A stretch of DNA of 64,000 bases from positions 402,827 to 466,826 of the forward strand of contig NZ_CANLXV010000001.1 in NCBI RefSeq assembly GCF_947495205.1, read 5' to 3'. The notes beneath the pieces are model-generated. The model was not told the DNA's origin and did no database searches. It worked only from the letters and a program-made list of their open reading frames with translations. This document shows, piece after piece, positions 44,443-53,391 of the stretch. How positions within the stretch are numbered: position 1 is the first letter of the stretch; the number at the start of each line of letters is the position of its first letter. The DNA is from an uncultured Polaribacter sp. (lineage in GTDB: Bacteria > Bacteroidota > Bacteroidia > Flavobacteriales > Flavobacteriaceae). The translations under genes and the position numbers were made by a program.

Positions 44443-47400
44443 ATGCAATATAACCATCAAGAAATAGAAAAAAATTGGCAAAAATTTTGGGCAGAAAATC
44501 AAACTTTTAAAGCCGAAGAAACTTCAGATAAACCCAAATATTATGTGTTAGATATGTTTCCTTATCCTTCTGGTGCAGGCTTACACGTTGGGCATCCTTT
44601 AGGTTATATTGCTAGTGATATTTATGCACGTTACAAACGTCATAAAGGCTTTAACGTTTTGCACCCTCAAGGTTATGATTCTTTTGGTTTGCCTGCAGAA
44701 CAATATGCCATACAAACTGGCCAACACCCAGCAAAAACTACAGAAGAAAACATAAAAACTTACAGAAGACAATTAGATCAAATTGGTTTTTCTTTTGATT
44801 GGAGTAGAGAAGTGAGAACTTCTAATCCAGAATATTATAAATGGACACAATGGATTTTTATTCAACTTTTTAATTCGTGGTACAATAAAGACACAGACAA
44901 AGCAGAAGATATTTCTAGCTTAGAAAAAATCTTTATAAAAAATGGTAATGCAACTGTAAATGCTGTTTGTGATGATGCTGTAAAAACATTTTCTTCGGAA
45001 GAATGGAAGGCGTTTTCAACCAAAGAAAAAGAAGAAATTTTACTACAATACCGTTTAACATTTTTGTCAGATACAGAAGTAAATTGGTGTCCTGCTTTAG
45101 GAACCGTTTTAGCAAATGATGAGATTGTAAACGGAGTTTCAGAAAGAGGAAGTCATCCAGTAATTCGTAAAAAAATGACACAATGGTCTATGCGAATTTC
45201 TGCTTATGCACAACGTTTATTAGACGGTTTAGAAAAAATTGATTGGCCACAACCGCTAAAAGATTCACAAACCAATTGGATTGGTAGAAGTCAAGGTGCA
45301 ATGGTTAGTTTCGAAATCCTATCCCCAACCCTTTCCGAAGGAAAGGGAGCAAATACGGAATCGAAAACGCCTGGTTATATGACTGGTGGAACAAATTCTT
45401 ATTTATTGCTAGAAAAAGCAAAAGAAATGAGAGCAAACCCTACACCAGCAGAAGCTATTTTATGGAAACAGTTAAAAGGTAAAAAAACCAAGTTAAAGTT
45501 TAGACAACAACATTTAATCAATGATTATATAGTAGATTTTGTTTGTTTAACACGTAAATTAATAATAGAAGTTGATGGAAGAATTCACGACTATCAACTA
45601 GAAAAAGACGAAGCTAGAACTTTAGAATTAGAGCAAAAATCTGGTTTTAAAGTAATTCGTTTTACTAATGAAGAGGTAATTGGTAATATTGATGAAGTAA
45701 TTCTTAAAATTGAAAAAGAGTTAAATAATCAATTTTACAATCTTCAAAAATTAGAAGAGAAAATCAAAAAAAGTCAAGAAAAAGAAAATAATATAAACAT
45801 AAGCAACAAAGAGTCAGCTCCAACAGTGTCTCTTTCCTCTGGAAAGAAAGTCAGAGATAGGATTCAGGTTTTCACAACAAGACCAGATACAATTTATGGA
45901 GTTTCGTTTATGACATTAGCTCCAGAACACGAGTTGGTTTCAAAAATAACAACAGACGCACAAAAAGCAGAAGTTGAAGCCTATATAAAAGCAACTGCAA
46001 AACGTTCTGAGCGCGATAGAATGGCAGATGTAAAAACCATTTCTGGTGCTTTTACGGGCGCTTATGCAATTCATCCTTTTTCTGGTGAAAAAATACAAAT
46101 TTGGATTGGAGATTACGTTTTAGCAGGTTATGGAACAGGCGCAGTTATGGCCGTTCCTTGTGGAGACGAGCGTGATTATGCATTTGCAAAACACTTTGGT
46201 ATTCCAATTCCTAATATTTTTGAAGGTGTAGATATTTCTGAACAGGCACACACAGATAAAGAAGGAACTGTAATTGCAAATTCAGATTTTTTATCAGGTT
46301 TAAAATATAAAAAAGCACTAAAACTTGCCATTTTTGAAATGGAAAAAAGAGGTTTTGGCTATGGAAAAATAAACTACAGATTAAGAGACGCTGTTTTTAG
46401 CAGACAGCGTTACTGGGGAGAACCTTTTCCTGTGTATTACAAAGACGGAATGCCACAAATGATAGCTGCAAAACATTTACCAATTGTGTTGCCAGAAGTA
46501 GAAAAATACCTACCAACAGAAGACGGTAAACCACCTTTAGGAAACGCAACAGAATGGGCTTGGGATTCTCGTGCTAAAAAAGTAGTTGCTAATGAGAAGC
46601 TAAAAAACAAAACGGTCTATCCTTTAGAACTAAACACAATGCCAGGGTGGGCAGGCAGTTCTTGGTATTTTAACAGATATATGGATGCTAAAAATTCTGA
46701 AGAATTTGCAAGCAAAGAAGCGTTAGATTACTGGCAAAATGTAGATTTATACATTGGTGGATCAGAACACGCAACAGGACACTTATTATACGCGCGTTTT
46801 TGGCAAAAATTCTTGTTTGACAAAGGAATTGTACCTGTTGATGAATTTGCAAAAAAGTTGATTAACCAAGGAATGATTTTAGGAACTTCTGCATTTGTGT
46901 TTAAAGCTACTATTTTTGTTAAAAATGGTTGTGCAATAGACAAATCTAATGACGACGTTATTGAAAACATACCCACAGTATTTGTTTCAAAAAGTTTATT
47001 TTCTAATGATGATGAGTTTGAAACGGTCGTAAAAAATTATTTGTTAGATAAAAAATTACTGAATCCTAATTTTGCAGATTTGGTAATGATTACGAAAACA
47101 CCATTACATGCAGATGTTTCTTTGGTAAATGCTTCTGATGAGTTAGATGTAGAAGGTTTTAAAAATCATCCCATAAATAAAGAATATAAAGATGCAATTT
47201 TTATAGCAGAAGATTTAGTAGAAAATGTTTTTAAAGTTTCTAGAGAAGTAGAAAAAATGTCGAAATCTAAATACAATGTGGTTAATCCAGATGATATTGT
47301 TGCAGAATATGGTGCAGATGCTTTGCGTCTTTTTGAAATGTTTTTAGGGCCTTTAGAACAAACAAAACCTTGGAAAACCTCTGGTATTTCTGGAGTTTCT

Positions 47401-47934
47401 TCTTTCTTAAAGAAATTATGGAAGTTGTATTTTAAAGGAGAAAAGTTTGAAGTTTCTGAAGAAAAAGCTACAAAAGATGAGTTAAAAATTTTACATAAAA
47501 CCATAAAAAAGGTAGAAGAAGATATAGAAAACTTCTCTTTTAATACTTCTGTTTCTACATTTATGATTGCTGTAAATGAATTAACAGCTTTAAAGTGTAA
47601 TAAACGCGAAATTTTAGAACCTTTGCTAGTTTTATTATCGCCTTATGCACCACATATTACAGAAGAATTGTGGAGGTTATTAGGTCATAAAACATCTATT
47701 GCTACTGTAGATTTTCCTGTTTTTGAAGCAAAACATTTGGTAGAAAGTGCTAAAAATTATCCGATTTCTTTCAACGGAAAAATGCGTTTTACTTTAGAAC
47801 TTCCTTTAGATTTATCTAAAGAAGAAATAGAAAAAACAGTAATGGCACATGAAAAAACAGTAGCACAATTAGAGGGCAGAACACCTAAAAAAGTAATTAT
47901 TGTACCTGGAAAAATAGTAAATATAGTAGGTTAG
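44443..47934 (+). CDS. leuS: leucyl-tRNA synthetase carrying an in-frame DUF559 endonuclease insertion
   Basis: 1163 residues, some 180-220 longer than related enzymes. Charges tRNA-Leu with leucine and edits misacylation. Class I signatures: HIGH-type HVGH at 48-51 and KMSKS at 938-942; editing-domain TTRPDT follows the insertion and GDERDYAFA lies further on. Residues about 292-474 are foreign: after GRSQGAMVSFE comes a segment with SPTLSEGKG, then a DUF559 domain (about 313-430), then a basic linker, and the synthetase resumes at IQVFTTRPDT. Apart from the insertion, the frame is uninterrupted and all synthetase motifs are present, so the protein probably works. A modest extra loop near 815-880 is a further difference. 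Confidence 0.95.
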   Translation: MQYNHQEIEKNWQKFWAENQTFKAEETSDKPKYYVLDMFPYPSGAGLHVGHPLGYIASDIYARYKRHKGFNVLHPQGYDSFGLPAEQYAIQTGQHPAKTTEENIKTYRRQLDQIGFSFDWSREVRTSNPEYYKWTQWIFIQLFNSWYNKDTDKAEDISSLEKIFIKNGNATVNAVCDDAVKTFSSEEWKAFSTKEKEEILLQYRLTFLSDTEVNWCPALGTVLANDEIVNGVSERGSHPVIRKKMTQWSMRISAYAQRLLDGLEKIDWPQPLKDSQTNWIGRSQGAMVSFEILSPTLSEGKGANTESKTPGYMTGGTNSYLLLEKAKEMRANPTPAEAILWKQLKGKKTKLKFRQQHLINDYIVDFVCLTRKLIIEVDGRIHDYQLEKDEARTLELEQKSGFKVIRFTNEEVIGNIDEVILKIEKELNNQFYNLQKLEEKIKKSQEKENNINISNKESAPTVSLSSGKKVRDRIQVFTTRPDTIYGVSFMTLAPEHELVSKITTDAQKAEVEAYIKATAKRSERDRMADVKTISGAFTGAYAIHPFSGEKIQIWIGDYVLAGYGTGAVMAVPCGDERDYAFAKHFGIPIPNIFEGVDISEQAHTDKEGTVIANSDFLSGLKYKKALKLAIFEMEKRGFGYGKINYRLRDAVFSRQRYWGEPFPVYYKDGMPQMIAAKHLPIVLPEVEKYLPTEDGKPPLGNATEWAWDSRAKKVVANEKLKNKTVYPLELNTMPGWAGSSWYFNRYMDAKNSEEFASKEALDYWQNVDLYIGGSEHATGHLLYARFWQKFLFDKGIVPVDEFAKKLINQGMILGTSAFVFKATIFVKNGCAIDKSNDDVIENIPTVFVSKSLFSNDDEFETVVKNYLLDKKLLNPNFADLVMITKTPLHADVSLVNASDELDVEGFKNHPINKEYKDAIFIAEDLVENVFKVSREVEKMSKSKYNVVNPDDIVAEYGADALRLFEMFLGPLEQTKPWKTSGISGVSSFLKKLWKLYFKGEKFEVSEEKATKDELKILHKTIKKVEEDIENFSFNTSVSTFMIAVNELTALKCNKREILEPLLVLLSPYAPHITEELWRLLGHKTSIATVDFPVFEAKHLVESAKNYPISFNGKMRFTLELPLDLSKEEIEKTVMAHEKTVAQLEGRTPKKVIIVPGKIVNIVG
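45329..45347. repeat. left REP-like hairpin of the DUF559 cassette
   Basis: CCCTTTCC-GAA-GGAAAGGG, a perfect 8-bp stem, immediately inside the left inverted terminus. Confidence 0.9.
45831..45847. repeat. right REP-like hairpin of the DUF559 cassette
   Basis: TCTTTCC-TCT-GGAAAGA, a 7-bp stem matching the inner part of the left hairpin, immediately inside the right inverted terminus. Confidence 0.85.
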
Positions 47935-48240
47935 TACACAGTGTGCTTTTGGTATTAGCTTGTTTGTGCAGAAAATGTTTTTTGAAAATGTAATTTCGTT
48001 TTTGCGGTAAAATCTATCCATTTAAAAAACTAAATCTATAAATAATACTAATTATTAGATTTTATTCTTGCTAAAGTTGCAATTATATTAAGTTATTAAA
48101 GCTACTTTATATTTAAGTCTGCCTTATTTACAAAAGAGTTTTTACGTTAAAAGTAAACCAAAAGTCATTACAGTATTTGTAATGGCTTTTTTATTTTGGT
48201 ATCTTTCCATGAAATTTATCATTAAAAATACAAAACCATT
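47935..48240. other. intergenic region after leuS
   Basis: 306 bases. It holds a terminator at 48160-48193 and a weak TATCTTTC element at about 48200. Nothing else was recognised. Confidence 0.6.
48160..48193 (+). terminator. terminator downstream of leuS
   Basis: AAAAGTCATTACA pairs with TGTAATGGCTTTT (one mismatch or wobble), followed by T residues; about 225 bases beyond the leuS stop. Confidence 0.8.
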
Positions 48241-49698
48241 TTGTTTAAAGTTAAAAATATTTCTTTACGAATCCGTATCTTTTTATCGATGCTTTTTTTG
48301 GTTTTATTGGCCTCTATATTAATTTTGGTGGTTACAGTATACCAGTATGATGAGCAAACAAAAGACTATAACATTCAGCGTTTTGAACGTAAAGAAGCCA
48401 TTACCAAACAAATCATAGATTTAGAGTTAAGTAATAAAACCACTTACGCGGTAAAAACAGAAAATTTAGAAAAGATTTTTAAAGAGCGTATTTATGAAAT
48501 ATCGTCTATTAATAAATTAAATATTGCCATATATAATTTAAAAGGTAAACTTTTAAAATCTTCTATTGCTGCTGCTTTCGAAAAAATTGATGTACAACCA
48601 CTTACGCAAGAAATTGTAAAAGAGTTGGCACAAAACTCTAACCATAGAATTTTAAAAAATAAAGAAGTAGAAGGTACCAGTTACCAAACTTCTTACACCT
48701 ATATAAACGATTCAAAATTTAAGCGAATTGGTATTTTAGAATTGCAGTTTACACAAGATAATTCAGAGATTGAGCATGAATTAAGAGAGTTTATTTCTAG
48801 ATTAAGTTTAGTGTATTTGGTAATGTTTTTAATTGCCATTGCATTTGCTTATTTCTTATCCAGTTACATTACACGTTCTATAAAAACCATTTCAGATAAA
48901 ATGCAGCAAACGCGTTTAAATGAACGTAATGAAAAAATTATTTTAGATACAGCAAGCTCAGAAATAGAAGTTTTGGTAGATGCTTACAATAGCATGATAG
49001 ATCAATTGGAAGAAAGTGCAGCAAAATTAGCAAAAAGCGAACGGGAACAAGCATGGAGAGAAATGGCAAAACAGGTGGCTCATGAAATTAAAAACCCACT
49101 AACTCCAATGCGTTTAACTGTACAAAGTTTTCAAAGAAAATTTAATCCTGAAGATAATAATATTAAAGAAAAATTAGCAGAATATAGCCAAACTTTAATT
49201 CAGCAAATAGATGTAATGAGCTCTATTGCATCTGCTTTTTCTGATTTTGCCAAAATGCCATCACAAAAAAAAGAAGAAATAGAGGTGATAAGTGTGGTAA
49301 AATTTGCCTTAGACATTTTTAATGAAAAATCTATAGCTTATCAACCCAAAGAAAAAGAATTGTATGCCTTTTTAGACAAAACCCAATTAATTAGAATTGT
49401 TACCAATTTGGTTAAAAACGCAATTCAAGCAACAGATAAGGAAGAAAACCCACTCATAAATGTATTTGTTTTTTCTGAGAAAAATAATTTAAAATTAGAG
49501 GTTACAGATAACGGAAAAGGAATTGCAGATAATGTAAAAGAGCTAATTTTTGAACCAAAATTTACCACAAAATCAAGTGGAATGGGTTTAGGTTTAGGTA
49601 TGATTAAAAACATCATAGAGGCTTACGATGGTACTATTTCTTTTGTATCTAAAGAAGGAGAAGGTACCGTTTTTACGGTTGTTTTACCAAAAAAATAG
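48241..49698 (+). CDS. NtrY-like sensor histidine kinase
   Basis: 485 residues from a TTG start; a nearby ATG at 48209 is out of frame. Two membrane segments (about 11-32 and 180-203) enclose a periplasmic sensor region, then HAMP (about 205-255), a phospho-accepting H281 in HEIKNPLTPMRLTVQSF, and the ATPase N (NLVKNAIQAT), G1 (DNGKGIA) and G2 (GMGLGLG) boxes. The NPLTPMRL context is typical of NtrY-type kinases. No response regulator is adjacent, so the partner is encoded elsewhere. Confidence 0.87.
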   Translation: MFKVKNISLRIRIFLSMLFLVLLASILILVVTVYQYDEQTKDYNIQRFERKEAITKQIIDLELSNKTTYAVKTENLEKIFKERIYEISSINKLNIAIYNLKGKLLKSSIAAAFEKIDVQPLTQEIVKELAQNSNHRILKNKEVEGTSYQTSYTYINDSKFKRIGILELQFTQDNSEIEHELREFISRLSLVYLVMFLIAIAFAYFLSSYITRSIKTISDKMQQTRLNERNEKIILDTASSEIEVLVDAYNSMIDQLEESAAKLAKSEREQAWREMAKQVAHEIKNPLTPMRLTVQSFQRKFNPEDNNIKEKLAEYSQTLIQQIDVMSSIASAFSDFAKMPSQKKEEIEVISVVKFALDIFNEKSIAYQPKEKELYAFLDKTQLIRIVTNLVKNAIQATDKEENPLINVFVFSEKNNLKLEVTDNGKGIADNVKELIFEPKFTTKSSGMGLGLGMIKNIIEAYDGTISFVSKEGEGTVFTVVLPKK

Positions 49699-49934
49699 GT
49701 GTTTATCAAAATTGTTTTTTAAACTAAGATCTTTAGTATTGATAAGTAAAAAATAAAATCTATTATCAAAGTATAGTTTCTTGTTCCTTTTTTTTAATCT
49801 AAAAGATACAATGCTATAAAACACAAATCATTTTATAAAATCTAATTTTTTAATTCTTATTCTTGACAATTGAATTTAAAAATGCAATTTTAAATGCGAC
49901 TAAATATTTCTTAAGTGTTCTAAAAAAATAAATA

Positions 49935-50750
49935 ATGAGAAAGAAGAAATTAATGGATTTTCATAGGTTTTTAGATGAAGCTGGTGATACTACTTTCTAC
50001 GGTAAAGGAAAGAGAAATATTATTGGAGAAAATGGAGTTTCAAAAGCGTTTATCCTTGGAATGATAAAAATTAAGGATCCATTAGATGAGGTAAGAGATA
50101 AAATAAATGAGCTTCAAAACAAAATAATTGGTGATGAATTTTATCATGTTCCCAGTGTTCTAAAGAAAATTAAAAAAACAGGATACTATTTGCATGCTAC
50201 AGATGATTTACCAGAAGTTAGAAAAGAAATGTTCGATTTAATGAAAACCATAAATTGTAGTTTTGAAGCTGTTGTAGGAAGAAAAGATATTGAGCGTTAT
50301 GAAACAAAACATAAAGGTAAAGAAGAATATTTTTATGCAGATTTATTATCTCATTTACTTAAAAATAAATTAACAAAGCATGACAAATTGGTTATGCATA
50401 TTTCAGAACGAGGTAAAAGCACTAAAAATCATAATTTAGAATTAGCTTTTTTAAAAGCCAAGCAAAGATTTTCCAGGGTTAATAAGGATAAAGAATCAAA
50501 AACTGAAATAGTTTTCAATGTAAATTATCCAACTAAAGATCCGTTATTAAATTTGGTAGATTATTTTTGTTGGACAATTCAACGTGTTTTTGAAAGAGGA
50601 GAAATCAGATATTATAATTATATTAAAGATCAAGTAGTATTAGTAGTTGATTTATATGATAGTAATAAATATGAAGGTTGGAAAAATTATTATGATAACA
50701 GAAAAAATCCACTAACATCTAAAAATAAAATAAGCCCACTAAAACACTAA
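49935..50750 (+). CDS. DUF3800 protein, putative RNase H-fold nuclease
   Basis: 271 residues. DUF3800 signatures are the early acidic motif FLDEAGDT (about 12-19) and the C-terminal LLNLVDYFCWTIQRVFERGE (about 203-222), with acidic residues suited to two-metal catalysis. Members often appear in accessory or defence islands. Here it stands alone between a kinase and a crotonase, and the flanks are very AT-rich except for an odd downstream stretch at 50771-50812. A role in defence is only suggested by the family. Confidence 0.75.
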   Translation: MRKKKLMDFHRFLDEAGDTTFYGKGKRNIIGENGVSKAFILGMIKIKDPLDEVRDKINELQNKIIGDEFYHVPSVLKKIKKTGYYLHATDDLPEVRKEMFDLMKTINCSFEAVVGRKDIERYETKHKGKEEYFYADLLSHLLKNKLTKHDKLVMHISERGKSTKNHNLELAFLKAKQRFSRVNKDKESKTEIVFNVNYPTKDPLLNLVDYFCWTIQRVFERGEIRYYNYIKDQVVLVVDLYDSNKYEGWKNYYDNRKNPLTSKNKISPLKH

Positions 50751-50896
50751 TTTTAAATTAAATTTAAAATAACGACGTGGAGTCGACTTTCGTGTTCCGC
50801 AGACTAATAGATACAAATATAAGAAATATATATGGATATATAAAAATGAATATTATCAGTTTATAGGAAATGTATATGATTAAAACCAAAACAACC

Positions 50897-51679
50897 ATGA
50901 ATTATCAAAACATACAAGTAACAAAAAAAGATAGTTTAGCACAAATTACCATTAACAGACCAAAAAAATTAAACGCTCTAAATAAAGCAACAATACAAGA
51001 GTTACACACTGCATTTGATACTTTAGAAACAGACCAAAGTATTAAAGTTATTATTTTAACAGGAAGTGGAGAAAAAGCCTTTGTAGCAGGTGCAGATATT
51101 TCTGAATTTGCCCATTTTACAGAACAAGAAGGTGCAAGTTTAGCAAAAGTAGGACAAGAAATTTTATTTGATTTTGTAGAAAATTTAGACACACCAGTTA
51201 TTGCTGCTGTAAATGGCTTTGCATTAGGTGGTGGTTTAGAATTGGCAATGGCTTGCCATTTTAGAATTGCTTCAGAAAACGCAAAAATGGGCTTGCCAGA
51301 AGTTTCTTTAGGTGTTATACCAGGTTATGGTGGTACACAACGCTTGCCACAATTGGTAGGTAAAGGTAAAGCTATGGAAATGATTATGACAGCTGCTATG
51401 ATTTCTGCAGAAGAAGCAAAACAACTAGGTTTGGTAAATTATGTAGTAGAATTAGAGGCTTTATTACCTTTGGCAGAAAAACTAGCGGGTAAAATAATGC
51501 GCAATTCTTCGGTGGCTATTAGTGCTGCAATTGTTGCTATTAATGCAGGTTATAAAGAACCTATTACTGGCTTTAAAACAGAAATAGATAGTTTTGGTAG
51601 TTGTTTTGCTACCGCAGATTTTAAGGAAGGTACTACCGCGTTTTTAGAAAAAAGAAAACCAAATTTTCCTGGAAATTAG
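50897..51679 (+). CDS. enoyl-CoA hydratase/crotonase
   Basis: 260 residues from ATG 50897 (MNYQNIQVTKKDSLAQITINRPKKLNAL, the family start); upstream in-frame ATGs at 50870 and 50876 give a poor N-terminus. Oxyanion-hole motifs are AFVAGADISEF near 63 and NGFALGGGLELAMACHFRIA near 107. Catalytic glutamates are in GLPEVSLGVIPGYGGTQRL (about 135-153), both positions Glu-compatible with hydratase activity. Likely crotonyl-CoA or short-chain enoyl-CoA hydration in fatty-acid or butyrate-type metabolism. Confidence 0.88.
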   Translation: MNYQNIQVTKKDSLAQITINRPKKLNALNKATIQELHTAFDTLETDQSIKVIILTGSGEKAFVAGADISEFAHFTEQEGASLAKVGQEILFDFVENLDTPVIAAVNGFALGGGLELAMACHFRIASENAKMGLPEVSLGVIPGYGGTQRLPQLVGKGKAMEMIMTAAMISAEEAKQLGLVNYVVELEALLPLAEKLAGKIMRNSSVAISAAIVAINAGYKEPITGFKTEIDSFGSCFATADFKEGTTAFLEKRKPNFPGN

Positions 51680-51702
51680 TTGTTATCATTACTTTCTTAT
51701 GC

Positions 51703-51731
51703 AAAAAAAACGAGTCTTTGAAGACTCGTTT
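51703..51731. terminator. bidirectional terminator
   Basis: ACGAGTCTT-TG-AAGACTCGT with A run before and T residues after, between convergent genes. Confidence 0.9.
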
Positions 51732-51762
51732 CTAACAAAACATAAAATATAAAACTAAAGGA

Positions 51763-52347
51763 TTAAAGTATAAATTCTTTCAAATAAGATTTTCCAGAAT
51801 TTTTTACAACTACTTTATAAGCGCCTTTAATATCTTCTTCTAATTTTAAAGTTCTATTTACAATGTTGTGTGTTGTTTTATCAATTGTTTCACTGTAAAT
51901 CATTTCATCTTCATAATACACTATGATTTTAGTTGGTTTTTTAGAAAACGATATTTGAGAAAATAAAATTAAATTATCTTTAGTTCTTAAAACGGGCTTA
52001 AAAACAGTTTTTTGAGCTGTAAAATTTACTTTACCGTCGGCAACTGTAAATTCCTTTATAATAATTTCAAAATCTTTATCCAATTCTGTGCTATATGTTC
52101 CTTCTTCTAATTTAGATAAATCAAAAGTTTTAGTATAAGCTCCAGAAGTTTTAATTTGTTGTTTATAGACTACAGCACCTGCTATATTTTTTATAAATAA
52201 AGTATTTCCTTTTTGTACGTCGTTAAAAGTAACTTTAACTTTTTCGGCAGCCAAACCTTTTAAATTGTTTGCCAACTCGTTTGCGTTGCTTAGTAAGCTA
52301 CCAAACAGTGTAGCCATAACTAATAGTGTTTTAATTGTTGTCTTCAT
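51763..52347 (-). CDS. small secreted beta-rich protein, paralogue 1
   Basis: 194 residues: signal peptide (LLVMATLFGSLLSNA), then a beta-rich chain resembling a T9SS-like C-terminal domain (TFDLSKLEEGTYSTELDKDFEIIIKEF). It is clearly homologous to the next gene upstream, with shared blocks TFDLS.L.EG.Y.TELDK/EFEII and YY.DEMIY.ET. No known family is recognised beyond similarity to secreted flavobacterial proteins. It has its own TATCTTTG -7 (52378-52385) in a context shared with the paralogue's promoter (ACACTACAAA). Confidence 0.8.
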   Translation of the reverse strand: MKTTIKTLLVMATLFGSLLSNANELANNLKGLAAEKVKVTFNDVQKGNTLFIKNIAGAVVYKQQIKTSGAYTKTFDLSKLEEGTYSTELDKDFEIIIKEFTVADGKVNFTAQKTVFKPVLRTKDNLILFSQISFSKKPTKIIVYYEDEMIYSETIDKTTHNIVNRTLKLEEDIKGAYKVVVKNSGKSYLKEFIL

Positions 52348-52377
52348 TTTTTTTCATTTATATGATTAATAACACTA

Positions 52378-52385
52378 CAAAGATA
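52378..52385 (-). promoter_or_regulatory. -7 element of paralogue 1
   Basis: Minus-strand TATCTTTG in the context ACACTACAAA (plus strand), also found upstream of the paralogous gene. Confidence 0.55.
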
Positions 52386-52516
52386 TGGTAGAATTAAACT
52401 TTGTAAAACAACAAAATTAGCCACTTTATATACTATATTTTATCAAAAATAATATTAAGGTTAATTAAAGGGTTAATTATGTATAGTTTATAGGTAATTT
52501 TAAAAAATAAATAACT

Positions 52517-52547
52517 AAAAAAAAGCGAGCCTTAAAAGGCTCGCTTT
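52517..52547 (-). terminator. terminator of paralogue 2
   Basis: Minus-strand AAAGCGAGCCTT-TT-AAGGCTCGCTTT followed by T8. Confidence 0.93.
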
Positions 52548-52592
52548 ACCATTAAATTATAGCAGTAATTTAATGCATCAATTAACTAAATC

Positions 52593-53177
52593 TTAAAGGT
52601 TAAAGTTTTTGGTAAAAGACCTGTTGTTAGATTTTATAACAACTGTATAAGCACCTTTTTCTTGCTCAGATACTCTGTAAACTCTGTTTAAAATACTTTT
52701 AGCATCTGTAACAGTTTCTTTATAAATCATTTCATCTCCATAATATAAATTTACTTTTAACGGTTCTTTATTAAAAGCTATTTTAGAGATTAAAACCAAG
52801 TTGTTTTCTGTTCTAATAATTGGTTTAAAAACTTTTTCTACATTGTCTTCAAAAGTTACCAAACCTTTGCTTATAGAAAAAGATTTTACAATAATTTCAA
52901 ATTCTTTTTCCAATTCTGTTGTATAGTTTCCTTCTGCTAAATGAGATAAATCAAATGTTTTAGAAAATGCACCATTTTTTTCAATTTGTGCACTATATAC
53001 AGAAGTACCTTCTAAATTTCTTATAGATAAGACTTGTCCTTTTTTTGCGGCAGTAAATTCTACAATTACATTACTTACTTTAGAAGTATTGTTTTCTTTT
53101 GCGTTGTTGTTTCCGTTAGTAATTAATGTTCCAAACATTAAAGCTACTACTACTAGTTTTTTTACTATTGCTTTCAT
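52593..53177 (-). CDS. small secreted beta-rich protein, paralogue 2
   Basis: 194 residues from the ATG at 53177 (MKAIVKKLVVVALMFGTLI signal peptide); the ORF extends six codons further to 53195. Same architecture and motifs as the 51763 gene, so a tandem duplication followed by divergence. Each copy kept its own promoter and terminator. It diverges from an AraC regulator about 215 bases away, which is a candidate controller. Function unknown. Confidence 0.8.
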   Translation of the reverse strand: MKAIVKKLVVVALMFGTLITNGNNNAKENNTSKVSNVIVEFTAAKKGQVLSIRNLEGTSVYSAQIEKNGAFSKTFDLSHLAEGNYTTELEKEFEIIVKSFSISKGLVTFEDNVEKVFKPIIRTENNLVLISKIAFNKEPLKVNLYYGDEMIYKETVTDAKSILNRVYRVSEQEKGAYTVVIKSNNRSFTKNFNL

Positions 53178-53216
53178 AATTTTTGTTTTTATCATTGTTC
53201 ATGATGTTTAACACTA

Positions 53217-53224
53217 CAAATTTA
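53217..53224 (-). promoter_or_regulatory. -7 element of paralogue 2
   Basis: Minus-strand TAAATTTG embedded in the same ACACTACAAA context as paralogue 1. Confidence 0.55.
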
Positions 53225-53391
53225 TGGCGTTTATAGATCCCTGAAAACATTTAAATTAGCAAATATATACACTAAATTATCTATTAAATTAAGGTTAATT
53301 GAATGTTAAGTTAATTTAGAATACAATAATGTTAATTTTATAAGCGTTATTTCATTTTTGTGTTGTAATTTTGCACATATATAAATAGGTT

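Larger units (their letters stand above)
45315..45864 (+). mobile_element. in-frame DUF559 nuclease cassette with inverted termini inside leuS
   Basis: About 550 bp bounded by the perfect 9-bp inverted repeat AATCCTATC (45315-45323) and GATAGGATT (45856-45864). Just inside each end is a REP-like hairpin: CCCTTTCC/GGAAAGGG (45329-45347) and TCTTTCC/GGAAAGA (45831-45847). Between them is the DUF559 coding stretch, in the leuS frame, with conserved D365 (IVDF), E376 and D378 (IIEVDG), H382, and RFTNEEV. It could also be translated alone from ATG 45379. No target duplication is evident. Mobility is inferred from the termini and the placement; no transposase is present. Confidence 0.8.

Noticed and set aside
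45315..45864. Intein in leuS
   Set aside because: No Cys/Ser N-terminal splice residue or HN-Cys type C-terminal motif at the boundaries; the content is DUF559, not a Hint domain.
46891..47190. Second mobile insertion in leuS near residues 815-880
   Set aside because: Bacteroidota LeuRS commonly has a variable loop in this region; no inverted ends or foreign domain seen.
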